Shown here: in pieces, positions 6,135 through 7,687 of the stretch | Numbering within the stretch: position 1 is the stretch's first letter | How the letters are laid out: each line of letters opens with the position of its first letter | Source of the DNA: Flavobacteriaceae bacterium | GTDB taxonomy: Bacteria; Bacteroidota; Bacteroidia; Flavobacteriales; Flavobacteriaceae | Direction of reading: 5' to 3' | Assembly: GCA_014239895.1 (NCBI GenBank) | Contig: JAAZXZ010000082.1 | Location: 1-7,687 of the forward strand | Length of the DNA stretch: 7,687 nucleotides | The notes under the pieces: generated by a model | What the model saw: only the letters and a program-made list of their open reading frames with translations | What the model was told of the DNA's origin: nothing | The model's database searches: none | Program-made: the position numbers and the translations under genes

Positions 6135-7508
6135 CTATATATCTAGGGAATCAAAAAGCTCAACTAGTTTTTGATCAGAAGGTCTAGGTGCATCACCAGA
6201 GACAATATTACCATCAGGTCCTATTAATAGGTATCTTGGAATTGAATTTATAACAAATGCTTTAGTAAATTTTGAATCCCAAGCATTGTCAGCAAATAAT
6301 TGAACACCTCCTAAAGATTTTTCTTCTATCATCTGTCTCCATTTATCATAATTATAAACAGGTCGATCCCTAACATCAATAGAGATGTATACAAATTCTA
6401 TGTTTTTGTCACGATAAAGTTTCTCCATTTTTTTTGAAGCAGGAATTTCTGCAATACATGGTCCACACCAGGTAGCCCATACATCAATATATAGATATTT
6501 ACCTCTTAAATCAGATAAGGAAGTAGTTCCACCTTTATAGTTTTCATAATCAAAAAACTCAGGAGATTTCATTCCTTCCTTTATGATAGAAAGTTTGTTG
6601 TATAAATCTGTCAACTCTGATATTTGTGTAGAATCGTTAGATAGAGCAGTTAAAGCATTATAAAGCACTTCATTATTGTCAGATGAGGCTCTTAAGCTAT
6701 ATTTTCCTTGAAAAACAACATCTTTCTTTATGTCAGTTGCATTGCTTTCAATTAATTCTTTAAAGTGATCGTTAGTATTATTATCTATGCTTTCCTGATT
6801 TAAAAAATGTGAGAGAACAAGAGATTTATACGATTGAGACACTTGGTAATCATTATTATTTATAAAGTTTAGATCTTCCAAAGGCTTCATAAAGTTATCA
6901 CTAGTCTTAGGATCCTTTTTTCCATAAAATTTATAATAAACAGGATATCGTTGTATTGATACTAAGTATTTGTAATCTATCTCTTTTAGTTCAATAGATT
7001 TTAATTCATTATCAAGAGTTGTATTATTATTTTCAAAAGAATTTAAAAAAGCTAGCTCACTAGTTTTAGTTTCATTAATATGCTTAATAAAATTATCTTC
7101 ATCCATTGAATACATTGTTTTATAATCTGTAGGGTTAAGAGATGAATTAAGTGTTTTTGCGGCTAAATAGTTATTATTAGAGGAACCTTCTCCAGAATAT
7201 GTTAAGGATTCATCAAATTCTTTATTATCTATTGAAATGGACAATGAATATCCTGGTTTTAAGAACATGCTAGTTCTCTCTCTTCCATGAATTAACGTGT
7301 AGATGTTTGTAGAAATATTTATTGTGTCTAAGAACTTGCCATTTTCATTAAGTCTTATAGTTTTTTTGACATTAGGGCCAGAAATAACTATTGAATCATT
7401 TACTTGATTACTAATAGTTCCAGAAATTATAACATCAGAGTTATTATTACATGAAAAAACACATACAATAAGAGCGGTGATTATAGGGATAAGAAGTTTA
7501 TTATTCAT
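6135..7508 (-). CDS. TlpA-like thioredoxin-fold lipoprotein with DUF4369-like N-terminus
   Basis: This is a predicted envelope thiol-disulfide protein. The ATG at 7506-7508 gives 457 residues and a lipoprotein signal peptide: MNNKLLIP, a hydrophobic core, then VFSC with the lipidated cysteine at residue 20. The in-frame TTG at 7533-7535 would spoil this signal and lies within the predicted -7 element, so I reject it. After a beta-rich DUF4369-like domain (about 25-110) comes a charged helical middle region (about 115-325). The C-terminal thioredoxin domain (about 330-457) has a WATWCGPC active site with cysteines at 348 and 351, and the cis-proline at Pro424 in SIPRY. Members of this bacteroidete group are often annotated as thiol-disulfide oxidoreductases, but the substrate is usually unknown. 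It is first in an operon with gcvT and yebC, which does not hint at a shared pathway. Confidence 0.88.
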   Translation of the reverse strand: MNNKLLIPIITALIVCVFSCNNNSDVIISGTISNQVNDSIVISGPNVKKTIRLNENGKFLDTINISTNIYTLIHGRERTSMFLKPGYSLSISIDNKEFDESLTYSGEGSSNNNYLAAKTLNSSLNPTDYKTMYSMDEDNFIKHINETKTSELAFLNSFENNNTTLDNELKSIELKEIDYKYLVSIQRYPVYYKFYGKKDPKTSDNFMKPLEDLNFINNNDYQVSQSYKSLVLSHFLNQESIDNNTNDHFKELIESNATDIKKDVVFQGKYSLRASSDNNEVLYNALTALSNDSTQISELTDLYNKLSIIKEGMKSPEFFDYENYKGGTTSLSDLRGKYLYIDVWATWCGPCIAEIPASKKMEKLYRDKNIEFVYISIDVRDRPVYNYDKWRQMIEEKSLGGVQLFADNAWDSKFTKAFVINSIPRYLLIGPDGNIVSGDAPRPSDQKLVELFDSLDI

Positions 7509-7532
7509 CTTTATTATATTTTTAATGTCCTG

Positions 7533-7540
7533 CAAATTTA
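7533..7540 (-). promoter_or_regulatory. -7 element of the lipoprotein-gcvT-yebC operon
   Basis: The minus strand reads TAAATTTG, an exact match to TAnnTTTG. With the spacing seen at rnpB, transcription would start near 7527-7528 and leave a leader of about 19 nt before the ATG at 7508. No clear -33 TTTG is seen. Confidence 0.5.
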
Positions 7541-7582
7541 ATTAAATAAAAATACATTGTTATTTTTATAAAAAAGTATACA

Positions 7583-7687
7583 GTGAATATATATAAAATT
7601 GGTTCAGAGAATATAGATTTAATACTGATTAAAAAGATCTTAGATAGTAATCAAAAGATAGAGCTTTCAAAAAGTCAGGCTAAGATA
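7583..7687 (+). CDS. N-terminus of a possible histidine ammonia-lyase-type protein (cut by window edge)
   Basis: An open frame runs from a GTG at 7583 to the end of the window, 35 codons, reading (M)NIYKIGSENIDLILIKKI followed by LDSNQKIELSKSQAKI. An in-frame stop at 7547 leaves no ATG between it and the GTG, so GTG is the only conventional start. The pattern of a short beta strand, then 'l..i..il', then 'leLs..a...I' is like the first 35 residues of aromatic amino acid lyases such as HutH, as I remember them. No catalytic residues (the Ala-Ser-Gly MIO triad) are in view, so the family is a guess. The gene is divergent from the lipoprotein operon. An imperfect -7 box, TATTTTTA, lies at 7561-7568. 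Confidence 0.45.
   Translation, partial: MNIYKIGSENIDLILIKKILDSNQKIELSKSQAKI

Noticed and set aside
7509..7535. Upstream TTG start for the lipoprotein gene
   Set aside because: It overlaps the predicted -7 element and would add nine residues in front of a good lipoprotein signal peptide.

Overview
The window looks like chromosomal DNA from a small-genome, strongly AT-rich marine-type flavobacterium (Bacteroidota). Four things point there: MGRAFEFRKARK-type YebC, a DUF3822 gene beside rsmD, a TlpA-like lipoprotein with a DUF4369-like N-terminus, and promoters of the Bacteroidota TAnnTTTG class. No gene start examined has a convincing Shine-Dalgarno sequence, which also fits that phylum. I see no mobile element, CRISPR array, tRNA, phage gene or toxin-antitoxin pair. 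The region reads as ordinary, densely packed housekeeping chromosome.

Layout from left to right. (1) 1-365, minus: N-terminal part of dnaX, encoding the DNA polymerase III clamp-loader subunit, cut by the window edge. (2) 463-757, plus: rnpB, the RNase P RNA, unusually compact, with its own -7 element and a strong hairpin terminator. (3) 2866 to 793, minus: a tight three-gene unit of a two-TM hypothetical protein, a DUF3822 protein and rsmD. Its last stop codon lies inside the rnpB terminator. (4) 3010-4305, plus: kdsB and a PlsC-like acyltransferase, back to back. (5) 7508 to 4339, minus: a TlpA-like lipoprotein, gcvT and yebC, with 7 nt and 1 nt between genes. (6) 7583-7687, plus: the start of a gene, tentatively a histidine ammonia-lyase-type protein, cut by the right edge.

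How the genes relate. rnpB, rsmD and yebC serve RNA processing, ribosome modification and translation. kdsB and the acyltransferase both fit envelope lipid and LPS supply. gcvT is one subunit of the glycine cleavage system; no gcvH or gcvP is present here. The lipoprotein is a predicted envelope thiol-disulfide protein.

Most interesting points: the rnpB and kdsB promoters carry the same octamer with the same distance to the RNA 5' end or to the ATG, which predicts a leaderless kdsB mRNA. The RNase P RNA has a drastically reduced P12 region and no visible GGU in L15. The DUF3822 protein shows a faint PilM-like (ASKHA) layout and overlaps a membrane-protein gene of unknown function. I found no clear previously undescribed system.
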